Shown in pieces: positions 43,973 to 54,074 of a stretch of DNA of 64,000 bases; positions within the stretch are counted from its first letter, which is position 1, and every line of letters begins with the position of its first letter. The position numbers and the translations under genes are program-made. The stretch comes from Steinernema hermaphroditum (taxonomy: Eukaryota > Nematoda > Chromadorea > Rhabditida > Steinernematidae), in the NCBI GenBank assembly GCA_030435675.1, contig CM059622.1, positions 15,004,001 through 15,068,000 of the forward strand, read 5' to 3'. The notes beneath the pieces were generated by a model. It searched no databases and was not told where the DNA came from. It was given only the letters and a program-made list of their open reading frames with translations.

Positions 43973-46359
43973 ATTCTGGTGGTATTATAAGTGGGATGGA
44001 ACGAGACTAGACTATGTGTCTCACCCACTTAGCAACGGCGATCTTGTTTTTTTAAAGAAGTTTAGCATTTCCATACTCTGCAAGCTTTATGGAGATACAA
44101 AAAAGGGGAAGTCACAATTGTCATGGCAATGGCGCAGACGTCTGTGGTACGGGGCGGCTGATTTGTATGTGCAAGTTTAGTGACCGGAGAGAAATTTTGT
44201 GCAAATTTAATCGTAAACGATGTTAGGGATGTGGGACCTGATTTTTCGAGTAGTCGAACCAAACTCAAAAAGTCGAATATGTTCGGTACGACAATGCACC
44301 GAATGAAGACTCCGAACCGGGGCTGTGCAAGTTTCGAGTTTTGACCTTTTTGCAACTCAAAACTCAAAACTACGACTCAAAACTCGGCTCTGAAGCACTG
44401 TCCATGCCTAACGTCCATCAACATCAGTCGAAAGCGAGAGGCTCATCATCACTGGCTCTCACCAATCTTCGAAGGTCGATCACACCCGAAGAACTTCAAA
44501 AGCTGCTATCTCTAAAGTCAAACGGATTTCTGGAATGCTTTCCCGAAGGACCTTTTAGTGTATTTCTGTTATTTCTGTCTCAAATGGCTTTCAGTTTTGA
44601 GTTTCGCACTGCTCTGAACTCCGAACTGAAGATTGAGTAAGCACACTTTCTCGTTTTTTGCCCTACAGCTTTCTGATCGTTGAATCACTATACCATGCGC
44701 AAAAATGAATGTGCGGTCCGCTCAAAAGCTATAACCGTTCCTTTCTTATAACAGTTTGCCGGGGTTTATGACAAAAAAAAAACATTTTGGTTTAATTCCG
44801 GATTTCTTCCTTATATCGTAGATGTTCAGAAGGTATGTGTAGTGATCAAGTAGAGCTCAGTAAGCCCTATCTTGTGTCGTTATGTTGTTATGCTATTCGT
44901 GAGCGCCCCATAAAATGGGAGCTATCGGTCGATTTCGATTGGCGAACACAAAGCCGATTGAAGTCCTCAATTTTTTACAATCCACCTATAACTGTACAAC
45001 TGATCTTCGATGGAACGTTCCATCACAGAGCAGAGAGCACCCTTGCAAAGGACCTTTTTAATCAATTCGATCTCCGCCGTCAGACGATCACGTGAACAAC
45101 AGTGCATAGTTCAAAATATGCCCCATCTTTACACTACCGTTCTTGAAATGCACTTCTGAGCAGCGTCTCTCTATGACGTCCATATTCAACCGATCCCCTC
45201 CCCTCAAGGCCGATCGACCGTCACAGATCGCTACCCTCGACGCTTGCACTTGCACGGGCAACCAAGGGAGCGCGCGGAAACCGACGCTTTTGTCGCTGAA
45301 AACGGAGTGGAGAGTTTTATCGCCGCCGCTATCACCTCCTTTTTGCGTTCGCACATGTTGTTGTCATTTCGACGTCTTCCCATCGACGCACTAGTCGCGC
45401 CATTTGTGCCAAATCGGCTCCGTTCGCGGCCGTCGCTTTGTTCGGGTGACCTCCGAGTGTTCCACATGATCAGCCGATCGTTAGTTGTGTGCAGGCGGTG
45501 TTCCCATGGGGAACTGTTTCGTGTAGCAGTAGTTTGTCAATCTCAGTGGTCACTCTTTTTGTAAATTCGAGCCAAAAGAATGATTAAAAAAGATGGCGTA
45601 GTAGAAAAGTGAAAAATTCACAAATCGATTATCCTAAGGACATAATCGGGGCTGACCTTACGTGCGCACTTTTGGTTTAGGGCTTGAGTCTTCGTCATGA
45701 GACTGTGGTCGAAAATTCCCTAAAAGGGTCTTGATGGGGACTTTTCACACTTTGCGTAACCTCGATTCATTTTCTGAGTATTCTTTGATCTGATCAATTG
45801 GTTTTGCAGTTATTTCGATCATAGGAATTATTATATTGGCTTCTCTATTTGCTCGCCTGATCATTAAAGGCCAGTGGTTCTCAAGAGATGGACATTGGCT
45901 CAGCGATATATTGCTAAACGGTTAGCCAGCCGACTCAATCGATCACACGTATCGAACGGCTGATATGATATGATCCGCTGAGCCGTGAAGTGTTTGGTTA
46001 AAAACGGGTGACGGACCGGTTAAACGGACCGTTATAACCGACGAATCGACTAGACGTTCGCCCGATCCATGACCCTGTTGATGGTTTTTTGAAGTTCAGA
46101 CCGTTTTTTCATCGACTGGCCTGTATAGACTGTGGCTAATCTGCCTATTCGACGGGCTCCATAGTTGGTCATTTGATCAGATTCGCCATCCGCGTCGCAC
46201 TTTTAGATGATCAGCCTAGATAAAGTGGAGCCAGTAAACAGAGGTTTCCCGCTTTTCCAAAAGCATGTTCTTCAAGATATGTCTTTCGATACCACCTGAG
46301 ATCCTTTGCGGTTTTGTTCATGTTTTCTAAGTCTTCCACCTATAGCCATATTTGATCTA
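43973..46359. other. Long gene-poor interval
   Basis: Contains an AACTCAAAACTC low-complexity stretch near 44,350-44,385 and several open frames (44.3-45.6 kb) with no recognisable domain, splice structure or composition bias. I see nothing else that I can support. Confidence 0.45.
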
Positions 46360-47195
46360 TTGGGTTGATGCATTGAAAATGAGCCCCTTGGTAAACATCC
46401 TTTATTTTTACAATATTTACTCCTGGGGTATAATTGATTGGTGCGTTGTTGAGTACATTTAGCTCTCACTCTACATCATCATTGGCGGCTTGTCCGTTAC
46501 ATTCCTCTTGATGTTGGGGGTCTATTTTGTTTTTATGATCATTTTTTGGCACCTCGAGATGGCGAAATACGAAGTGATGTATGGACTTCCTATGGTAGCA
46601 TTTGTGTGATGGACGGTGACTGCCTTCTACCACGTACATCCTTGGTTCTTGCCTATTGAATGCACCTACCGCTGCGGTCGTCGTATATCACAGCATGGGC
46701 TAACTCAAAAAGATGGCCGTTTCGGATCACCATGTTCCATCAACTCCAATGTTTCCAAATGGTTAAGTACTATAACAGGGAACGGGGACATGCAGCAGAT
46801 AGCCATCGCTCACAGCTATCATGCCCACATAGTGACTTCACGAGCTCATTTCTACTTTAAGGAAAAAGAGGCCAAATGTAGAAAAAATGGCCCTTGTATT
46901 CCTAAAAAATGTTCGTATAGAGCTCTGTTAGCTCTATCTTACTGTCATCTGTACGCGTCCGTAAATGAAGATATCAGAGAAAGCCACTGAGAATAAGGTG
47001 AAGAGGTCGAAAATTTGACCAAAACCATTTTTCGATTTTAAACCTCGGGTACTCTACGAACGAGGAATCCGAATGCGGGCCATAAAGTGGGCTGAAGTTG
47101 CTGATGCTAACGGCAAATACCTTGACTAGATTGTGTGCCTTTTTGGTAATAAATATCTACTTTCAAAAAGGCTCATTTATTATGCATCAACCCAA
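46360..47195 (+). mobile_element. Mariner deletion derivative, 836 bp
   Basis: Ends TTGGGTTGATGCATTGAAAA and, reversed, TTGGGTTGATGCATAATAAA, next to TA. The 3' part still shows a transposase C-terminus in one frame (FFDFKPRVLYERGIRMRAIK then WAEVADANGKYLD and stop). Most of the transposase is missing. Its right end is only 86 bp from the ATG of the folate gene, so it supplies part of that gene's upstream region. Confidence 0.82.
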
Positions 47196-47281
47196 TACAA
47201 CACAAAAACGCGCTCATTTCGATCGTATCAGTCGTGCAAAAAATGCCCTCTTTTTTCAGTTGTTGGTAGCCGATTTGAACG

Positions 47282-48477
47282 ATGGCGAAATTGATCAACG
47301 GAAAAGAAATCTCCGACAAGGTCGTCAAGGAGGTCGGCGAGGAGCTGCAGAAGAAGAAGGAGGAACATCCCGGATTCAACGCTTGTCTCGCCATTGTTCA
47401 GGTAAACCTTAAAACGTCCCTAAACAAACTCAGTCCCAACAGGTGCAAAAATATCCTAAAATAGCTCTAGATGAAGATCTTGGTAGGGTGAAAATTTGAA
47501 AGTCATTTTGTCGATGTGGAGAGGTTGTGGCCCAGAACTGTCGGTCTTTGATCTAAGGAGACTTCTAGGTGAACAACATCTTTTCTGAAAAGATTTTTTC
47601 CCCAATTTCACTGACATAATCAAATCCATCTCAATCGTAGGTCGGAAACCGCAGCGACTCCAACGTGTACATCCGCAACAAGCTGAAGAAGGCCGCTGAC
47701 ATCGGCATGGGCACCCGTATGGTCAACCTCAGCCAAGAGATTACCCAGCCCGAGCTGGAAGCCGAGATCGATAAGCTCAACAACGATCCCGAAGTCGATG
47801 GAATCATTGTCCAGGTTTGAGCTTTGCACTGTGGACACTCTTTGATCGAAGGTGACTTCTAGTTGCCCCTCGACTGTGTGAACAAGATCGACGCCGACGC
47901 CGTCATCGACCGTATCTCGCACGAGAAGGACGTCGACGGGCTGACGCGAGAGAACGCCGGTCGCCTGATGCGCGGTGAACTTGATCGTACGATCTTCCCG
48001 TGCACGCCTTACGGATGCCTGCACCTCGTGCAGGAGGCCACCGGCGATAAGAACTTCGTGCAGGGCAAGCGTGTGGTCGTGCTGGGACGCTCGAAGATCG
48101 TCGGTTCGCCGGCGGCCGCCCTCTTCCTCTGGCACAACGGCACCACCACCATCTGCCACTCGAAGACGCAGAACCTGCCCGAGGTGTGCCGCTCGGCCGA
48201 CATCCTCGTCGTCGCCATCGGAAAGGCGAAGTTCGTCAAGGGCGACTGGGTGAAGCCCGGCGCCGTTGTCATCGACTGCGGCATCAACGTCGAGGAGCTG
48301 GAGGGCGGCAAGCGCAAGCTCTACGGAGACGTCGACTTCGACACCGCCAAGGAGGTCGCCAGTCATATTACGCCTGTTCCCGGCGGTGTTGGGCCGATGA
48401 CCGTGGCCATGCTCATCAAGAACACCTACTTGCAGGCTGTGGAGCGCCGTCTTGGGGCGAAGAATGGATCTTTGTAA
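47282..48477 (+). CDS. Methylene-THF dehydrogenase/methenyl-THF cyclohydrolase
   Basis: Bifunctional FolD-type enzyme that interconverts methylene-, methenyl- and formyl-tetrahydrofolate in one-carbon metabolism. Exons: 47,282-47,401, about 47,640-47,814 and about 47,863-48,477. The catalytic Tyr and Lys lie in SNVYIRNKLKKA, with VDGIIVQLPLD, FPCTPYG, the dinucleotide site VVLGRSKIVGSPAAAL and the closing PGGVGPMTVAML. Length about 300 residues, as in monofunctional-length MTHFD2 proteins. There is no mitochondrial presequence (MAKLINGKEISDK), so probably cytosolic. Third-codon GC is far above its neighbours, suggesting high expression. C. elegans dao-3 is the probable counterpart. A long minus-strand open frame inside it is a GC-driven shadow. 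Confidence 0.93.
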
Positions 48478-48886
48478 TGTGATGTACAGTAGTTTGGATT
48501 GGATGAATGGGTTAAAGTGCCTTCAGAGATGTTAATAAAGTAACGATCAGAGCAACAAGAGGTGCTGATTAGGAAGTGTTCGTTGTTCTTTTTGGTAATT
48601 AAACTAACCATCTTGATGTGCTTGTTCGAAAGTTAAGCGACTAGTACTGGAACGAGATGTTTCTTCATTCAATTTACCGAAATGTTGGGATTGTTGTGAA
48701 ACTATTGACTACAACGTAGTGGAGATGCGAGGGGGCATACGCTCAATTGTATCTTGTATCACTAGGAAAGACGAAATACATCACTTTTTTTGACTTTTTT
48801 TTGTTCGGTATAAGAGAGCATTGATACGATATGATGTTCGTTTATTTCTGAGAAATGTCAATTCTCACTGATGATTACGGGGATAT
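48478..48886. other. Intergenic, nothing recognised
   Basis: AATAAAG near 48,533 is a plausible polyadenylation signal for the folate gene. The segment TGTATCACTAGGAAA near 48,756 recurs near 53,957, downstream of copy G. Confidence 0.4.
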
Positions 48887-49101
48887 TCAGATCTTCAGTC
48901 CGCCAAGAAGACCGTTAAGAGCGTTCTGAGTCCGAGTCCTCCGCTTCCGAGGTTGGCGCCAGCAGCCACTAAAGAGAGATGTTAGGGAGCCATCTGTGGG
49001 GAGTGAGGTCTTACAAGGAGCCAGAAGAGCGCCAACGAGTTGAAGAAGGAATCCGACGACGGTGAGAAGGTTGCCAAGAACAGATCCGAGGCCTCCGAGG
49101 G

Positions 49102-50098
49102 CGGTACGTGACAACTCGCCGCCGCCAACTCGCCGCCGGCCGACTCGCCGCCGCCAACTCGCCGCCAGGACAACTCGCCGCCGGCCAACTCGCCGCCAGC
49201 CAAGTCGCCGCCGCCAACTCGCCGCCACGAACTCGCCGCCAGCCAACTCGCCGCCGCCAACTCGCCGCCAGCGGAAATATACTGGAACTGCGCCGGCTAC
49301 CACTTAGAGCACATAAAAATTCCAGCGCTCGATTCTAGCCTAAGTCACGCGTACTTTCAAAGCAGATTTGCAGAGAGTTAGTGATTATCCATAGCAGTCA
49401 ACTTTCTATATGATCGCTTGCTCTATGATCAACTGATACGTTCGGGATCGCTTAAAATCAACAGGGTTCAGCCTAAGCCGGAGCCTAAGCGAAGCCGGGG
49501 TTTGCCGAAGCCAGCATGACAACAGGGCTCGCTTAAAATCGGGAAAAATAGGCATAATCCTAAGCCTGAGCCTAAATTAAGCCTGGATGTTAGGCCACTC
49601 GCGAAATGAATATGGGGCTCGCTTCGCCCGTCCGTACCCTAAATATCGTCAGACCTTGGCCAATATTGGATAAGGACTCGGATGAGTTTTTCTCTTTCCA
49701 GGTTTTGGCCGCTATACCGAATTCGTAGTTAAGGCTAATACCCAGGCTTGGCTTAGACTCATGTCTATTTGTTTCAAGCGAGCTCTGTAGTCCTGGAAGC
49801 TCAGATTAGATATGGTCCATAATGTTCCTGACTCTTGCGAATATTCACTAGTTAGTTGCAAAGTTGCCTTCAAAGTGCGCGTAGATTAAACTAGAATAAA
49901 GCGCAGGAATTTGGATGTGCTCTAAGTGGTAGCCGGCGCAGTTCCAGTATATTTCCGCTGGCGGCGAGTTGGCCGGCGGCGAGTTGGCGGCGGCGAGTTG
50001 GCTGGCGGCGAGTCGGCCGGCGGCGAGTTGTCCTGGCGGCGAGTTGGCGGCGGCGAGTCGGCGGCGGCGAGGTGGCGGCGGCGAGTTGTCCTGCTTCG
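49102..50098. mobile_element. Fold-back transposon with minisatellite inverted ends and 9-bp target duplication
   Basis: 997 bp. CTCCGAGGG occurs at 49,093-49,101 and again at 50,099-50,107. Each end carries about 160 bp of AACTCGCCGCC-type units of 14-15 bp in inverted orientation, followed by about 70-80 bp of unique inverted sequence (GCGGAAATATACTGGAACTG, GCGCCGGCTACCACTTAGAG). The outermost bases are CGGTACGTGACAACTCGCC and, reversed, CGAAGCAGGACAACTCGCC. The interior (about 49,340-49,880) has no transposase but contains the CCTAAGCC/GGGCTCGCTT repeat. Long tandem-repeat ends with a 9-bp duplication match fold-back/Mutator-like elements. Confidence 0.9.
49107..49272 (+). repeat. Left terminal minisatellite of the fold-back element
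   Basis: About a dozen units of AACTCGCCGCC plus a 3-5-base variable spacer (GCC, GGCC, AGCC, AGGAC). The opposite strand reads as Gly/Glu/Leu/Ala repeats that are purely a repeat artefact. The mirror-image array is at about 49,960-50,092. Confidence 0.88.
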
Positions 50099-50330
50099 CT
50101 CCGAGGGTGGAGTTGAGGCCGGTGTTGGCGCCACCCAGGCCAAGTTGACTCAGAAGGTTGTTGAGGAGGTTGTTGTCGTTGGAGGAAGAAGAGGAGCTGC
50201 CACTCCCAGAGGAGGCGGAAGGAAGACCTCCGATGACTCCTTCGATCGAAGGAAGGGAAGCAGCGGAGCTGTCGGCGTGGAGAAGGGCGAAAGTTGAGAG
50301 GAGGACGAAGAAGGCGAGCTTTCGGTTCAT

Positions 50331-50697
50331 CTTGATGAGGAGAGGAGGATCGATTCGAAGTGATTGGACTGTTCCCACGTCTGGCTTTTATTCACCTCTT
50401 TCCCACAATGATGTTTTATGAATTCAAATCATGATGTTCTGTTTTGTTAGTAATCTGATCTAAAATCAGTGGATCAAACTCTGGGACAACAACATAGAGA
50501 TTGTGGCACCAAACTCTTCAGGGCAGAACGTACTTGTTGTATAAGTCAGAACGAACATTGTGATTGACTACATCAAATAGGATTAACACAGGACATCCAC
50601 GTAAACAGATCGGCCCTCGAAGTGGAAAATTCTGTATAAAAGGAATGACGCTGGACTGATGAAATCACTCCAGATAGGTCCTCCTCTCCACATCAAC
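50331..50697. promoter_or_regulatory. Bidirectional promoter spacer between copies C/D and E
   Basis: Same order and orientation as the 7,567-7,945 spacer. TATAAAAGG at 50,635-50,643, about 55 bp before the copy E ATG. The conserved block ACATCCACGTAAACAGATCG lies just upstream of it. Confidence 0.7.
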
Positions 50698-51139
50698 ATG
50701 AACGGAAAGCTCGCCTTCTTCGTCCTCCTCTCCACTTTCGCCCTACTCCACGCCGACAGCTCCCTTCCGGTCCAGATCCCGGGTGTATCTTCTCTTGGCG
50801 GAGTCATTGGAGGCATTCCATCGGCATCCTCTGGAAGTGGCAGCTCCTCGTCTTCCTCCAACGATAACAACCTCCTCAACAATCTTCTGAGTCAACTCGG
50901 CCTCGGTGGCGCCAACTCCGGCCTCAACTCCACCCTCGGAGGCCTGGGATCTGTCCTCGGGAATCTCCTCACCGTCGTCGGATTCCTTCTTCAACTTGTC
51001 GGCGCTCTTCTTGCCCCATGTAAGATTTCAATCCCCACACATGCTTTCATAATATCTCTCTTTAGTGGCTGCCGGTGCCAACCTCGGAAGCGGAGGACTC
51101 GGTGCTCTTAACGGTATTCTCAGCGGACTGAAGATCTAA
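50698..51139 (+). CDS. Small secreted Ser/Leu/Gly-rich protein, copy E
   Basis: Exons 50,698-51,019 and 51,066-51,139, 131 residues, with a 46-nt intron. It shares the longer spacer after the signal (SLPVQIPGVSSLGGVIGG) only with copy A, although it lies in the other cluster. The Ser linker is shorter than in A and B. It has LNNLLSQLGLGG, the hydrophobic LTVVGFLLQLVGALLAP and a tail ending LSGLKI. Intact. Function unknown. Confidence 0.87.
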
Positions 51140-51220
51140 AACATTCATTTGATGTGAATGGCAATACACCATCAGATATAAAAAAAGAATAAAATTGAAT
51201 TCTACTTTGCATTACTGGGA

Positions 51221-51300
51221 AACTTGTTCGGGCTAGGCATCGCTTTTCTTTTCAATTGTTTTTCAAAAATGGATTACATCTATTTTGAAGAAGTTTGAAA
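51221..51300 (+). pseudogene. 5' remnant of an F-box-like family 2 gene
   Basis: GGCATCGCTTTTC and AAAAATGGATTACATCT match the upstream region and first codons of copy 3 (54,012-54,090), then the similarity stops. It lies at the same place downstream of copy E as copy 3 does downstream of copy G, so a whole block was duplicated and then lost here. Confidence 0.6.
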
Positions 51301-51523
51301 AAGCAGTTTTAATGGGCCTGCATAGCAAGACCGATGCAGTGACTCCGGAACTCATTCACATAGTCGGCACTGGCCAAGTAACCGATTGAGATGACTTGGA
51401 AGTTGACTGGCCAAGAATCGCTGATGTTGTCCGTTGCTGTGATGTTAGTGTTTGTGAGTCAGTCTCCTTCAGACATTCGTTTTATTCAATTCAAACTCTA
51501 AAATTCCAAACAAAAAATGGCGG

Positions 51524-52486
51524 TCACTTGTCATTAAATGAAATAAAAGTTCTATAATCAATCAGCAGCTTAGAACCTTCCCATTTGATGTCGATTTTCC
51601 CTTTCGTCAGCATCTCATTAGCCACATCCGCCAACTCTTCGATCCTACTTTTTATCGCTCGCCTCTTAGAAACGTTTACGTCGATCGACTTCCTCTGAAT
51701 GAAGTCTTCCTTTTCGACTTCGATAAATCTCCCGAAAATCTGAGTGACATGATCCACTCCAAAGACAACGTTTGACTTGCTCGCATTGAAATGCGTAAAT
51801 TCCTTTGAGTTCCATAGATCCACACATAATTGTCTTATAGAGTTCTTGTCCTTCCAGTCATCTGTAAGGTCGACATCTCTCAGAGAATCGCTTTTCCCGA
51901 TCTTATGAAGAAGATCTTCGTCGGGCCAAGAACCGCCATCAATCACCAGCCACTTGAGGCATCCAGAATCGAGCATACGGTCTAAGTAGGCGGCACTGTT
52001 CTCGCCAGTGTACCGAATGTTTAGTGAGGTCACAGAGACGTGGAACTTCAAAAAGCGATCGTAGAGACTTTCGCATAATTGTGCAGGAAGGCTAGTTCCC
52101 CAGGTGAACACGAGGCTCTGCTTATACCGACGCGAGTAGAGTAGGTATACGACAGAGAGAAGCTTATGAAGCTGAGAGTAAATCTTCGGATCCATCACTG
52201 TCTCTCTATTCAGTTTGATGAAGTTGCACTGGAACGACTGAACTTGCATGTATCGCCTCCTATTCGCTGGCGCCAGTAGCTCATCGATGTTGCCGATGTC
52301 GTTAGCGCGACAATGAAGACGATCCGGACGAAGTTCGACCTTGACGTAGATCATGCGACGATTCGTGTAGTGTCTAGAGAATACAAACGACCAAAGAGAA
52401 TCTTGTGCAAGAGTCCCGTTCTGGAGGCACGATCGGCTAAGATGACAGGCGACGTCATCGCAGAAAGCGGCCGGAACGGACTGCAT
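51524..52486 (-). CDS. F-box-like family 2 protein, copy 2
   Basis: Intronless, 320 residues, starting MQSVPAAFCDDVACHLSRS. The N-terminus aligns with the other two copies. The middle has a leucine-rich layout (LNIRYTGENSAAYLDRML, LKWLVIDGGSWPDEDLLHKI, EFTHFNASKSNVVF) like nematode F-box-associated domains, including the shared HFNA/WPDE-type blocks of copy 1 (LTHFNAFLP). Ends FISFNDK. No membrane segment. Substrate-recognition role inferred only. Confidence 0.68.
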   Translation of the reverse strand: MQSVPAAFCDDVACHLSRSCLQNGTLAQDSLWSFVFSRHYTNRRMIYVKVELRPDRLHCRANDIGNIDELLAPANRRRYMQVQSFQCNFIKLNRETVMDPKIYSQLHKLLSVVYLLYSRRYKQSLVFTWGTSLPAQLCESLYDRFLKFHVSVTSLNIRYTGENSAAYLDRMLDSGCLKWLVIDGGSWPDEDLLHKIGKSDSLRDVDLTDDWKDKNSIRQLCVDLWNSKEFTHFNASKSNVVFGVDHVTQIFGRFIEVEKEDFIQRKSIDVNVSKRRAIKSRIEELADVANEMLTKGKIDIKWEGSKLLIDYRTFISFNDK

Positions 52487-52619
52487 GACGGCGGGAGCAG
52501 CATACAGGATAAGAGGAGCGATTTTTTATAGTAAGGGTTTGTGTGAAGAAAGGTGTGAAAAGATGTGATTTAAACGCGTCAGTTTATTTTATGCTTTCAT
52601 CGCAGTTTAAAAGAAGAAT

Positions 52620-53055
52620 TTAGATCTTCAGTCCGCTAAGAAGACCATTGAGAGCACCGAGTCCTCCGCTGCCGAGGTTGGCGCCGGCAGCCACTAAAGA
52701 GAGATGTTAGGAAGGCATCTCTAGGGATTGAGATCTTACATGGGGCAAGAAGAGCACCAACAAGTTGAAGAAGGAATCCGACGACGGTAAGGAGATTGCC
52801 GAGGACAGATCCCAGGCCTCCGAGGGTGGAGTTGAGGCCGGAGTTGGCGCCACCCAGGCCGAGTTGACTCAGAAGATTGTTGAGGAGGTTGTTATCGTTG
52901 GAGGAAGAAGAGGAGCTGCTATTTCCAGAGGATGCCGAAGGAAGGCCTTCAAGGATGCCTCCAATTGAAGGAAGGGAAGGAGCGGAGATGTCGGCGTGGA
53001 GAAGGGCTGCGGTGGAGAGGAGGACGAAGAAGGCGAGCTTTCCGTTCATCTTCAT
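52620..53055 (-). CDS. Small secreted Ser/Leu/Gly-rich protein, copy F
   Basis: Exons 53,055-52,740 and 52,693-52,620, 129 residues. Starts MKMNGKLAFFVLLSTAALLH; the second Met corresponds to the start in other copies. Differs in the pre-linker (SISAPSLPSIGGILEGLPSA, preceded by AD) and the linker (SSGNSSSSSSSNDNN). Tail ends in the usual GLKI. TATAAAAG (minus strand) is about 50 bp upstream. Intact. Confidence 0.87.
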
Positions 53056-53430
53056 GTGAGAGGAGGACCGATTTGGAGTGATTTGATCAGTCCAGCGTCA
53101 GTTCTTTTATACATAATTTCCCACATCGAGGGCCGATCTGTTTACGTGGATGTCCTCTGTTAATCCTATTTGATGTAGTCAGTCACAATGTTCGTTCTGA
53201 GTTATACAACAAGTACGTTCTGCCCTGAAGAGTTTGGTGTCACAATCTCTATGTTGTTGTCCTTGAGTTTGATCCACTGATTTTAGATCAGATTACTAAC
53301 AAAACAGAACATCATGATTTGAATTCATAAAACGTCAAACAGATCGACCCTCGACGTGGAGAATTCTGTATAAAAGGACTGACGCTGGACTGATCAAATC
53401 ACTCCAGATAGGTCCTCCTCTCCCATCAAC
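53056..53430. promoter_or_regulatory. Rearranged bidirectional spacer between copies F and G
   Basis: Most of this spacer is the 50,331-50,697 spacer in reverse, so copy F takes the place of the rightward gene. At the copy G side the normal leftward-gene end is cut at AATTCATAAAAC and replaced by CAGATCGACCCTCGACGTGG plus TATAAAAGG (53,369-53,377), which is the rightward promoter again. Both genes thus carry the strong TATA-type promoter. Confidence 0.75.
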
Positions 53431-53860
53431 ATGAACGGAAAGCTCGCCTTCTTCGTCCTCCTCTCTACTTTCGCCCTACTCCACGCCGACAGCTCCGCTC
53501 CTTCCCTTCCTTCGATCGAAGGAGTCATCGGAGGCATTCCTTCGGCCTCCTCTGAAAGCGGAAGTTCCTCATCTTCCTCCAACGATAACAACCTCCTCAA
53601 CAACCTTCTGAGTCAACTTGGCCTGGGTGGCGCCAACTCCGGCCTCAACTCCACCCTCGGAGGCCTCGGATCTGTCCTCGGCAACCTCCTCACCGTCGTC
53701 GGATTCCTTCTTCAACTTGTCGGCGCTCTTCTTGCCCCATGTAAGATTTCAATCCCCACACATGCTTTCATAATATCTCTCTTTAGTGGCTGCCGGTGCC
53801 AACCTCGGAAGCGGAGGACTCGGTGCTCTTAACGGTCTTCTCAGCGGACTGAAGATCTAA
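53431..53860 (+). CDS. Small secreted Ser/Leu/Gly-rich protein, copy G
   Basis: Exons 53,431-53,740 and 53,787-53,860, 127 residues. Signal MNGKLAFFVLLSTFALLHADS, then APSLPSIEGVIGGIPSASSE with the Glu unique to this copy. LNNLLSQLGLGGANSGLNST, hydrophobic segment, tail LSGLKI. The intron and exon 2 are almost identical to copy E, which suggests gene conversion or a recent duplication. Intact. Confidence 0.87.
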
Positions 53861-54074
53861 AACATCCTGTTGATATGAACAAAAAATGAAAATCAAAAGA
53901 TATGAAGATGTGAAAGAAGAATAAAATCACTTAATTCTACTGGGGTAAAACTCCGCCTTGTATCACTAGGAAACTTGACAGGTGGTCTTTTTTGTGTTCC
54001 ATCTAAGAGATAAGGCATCGCTTTTCAAGCACCGTATTATATTTTATCAAATGGGAGGAGCTCATAATCCAAAA

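Larger units (their letters stand above)
48887..50330 (-). pseudogene. Secreted Ser/Leu/Gly-rich protein, copy C/D, split by a fold-back transposon
   Basis: The 5' part (50,330-50,099) encodes the signal MNRKLAFFVLLSTFALLHADS, the Ser linker and GLGGANTGLNSTLG. The 3' part (49,101-48,887) resumes with GLGSVLGNLLTVVGF, the family intron and exon 2. The element between them (49,102-50,098) breaks the frame. In addition exon 2 carries about 8 extra bases near 48,930, shifting the frame so that the tail would not end in the family's GLKI. The 5' half still has its promoter and is paired with copy E. Confidence 0.85.

Noticed and set aside
44341..45564. Cluster of 80-110-codon open frames
   Set aside because: No start context, homology or intron structure that I can support; likely chance frames.
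47620..48366. 248-codon minus-strand open frame across the folate gene
   Set aside because: It is the mirror of a GC-rich, strongly biased coding exon; the plus strand carries all FolD motifs and splice sites.
49107..50092. Regular short repeats as a possible CRISPR array
   Set aside because: Units are contiguous 14-15-bp variants without unique spacers, arranged as inverted transposon ends in a eukaryotic genome.
48982..50297. Several open frames with Arg/Ala/Gly repeats around the fold-back element
   Set aside because: They are translations of the terminal minisatellite in different frames, with no conserved protein feature.
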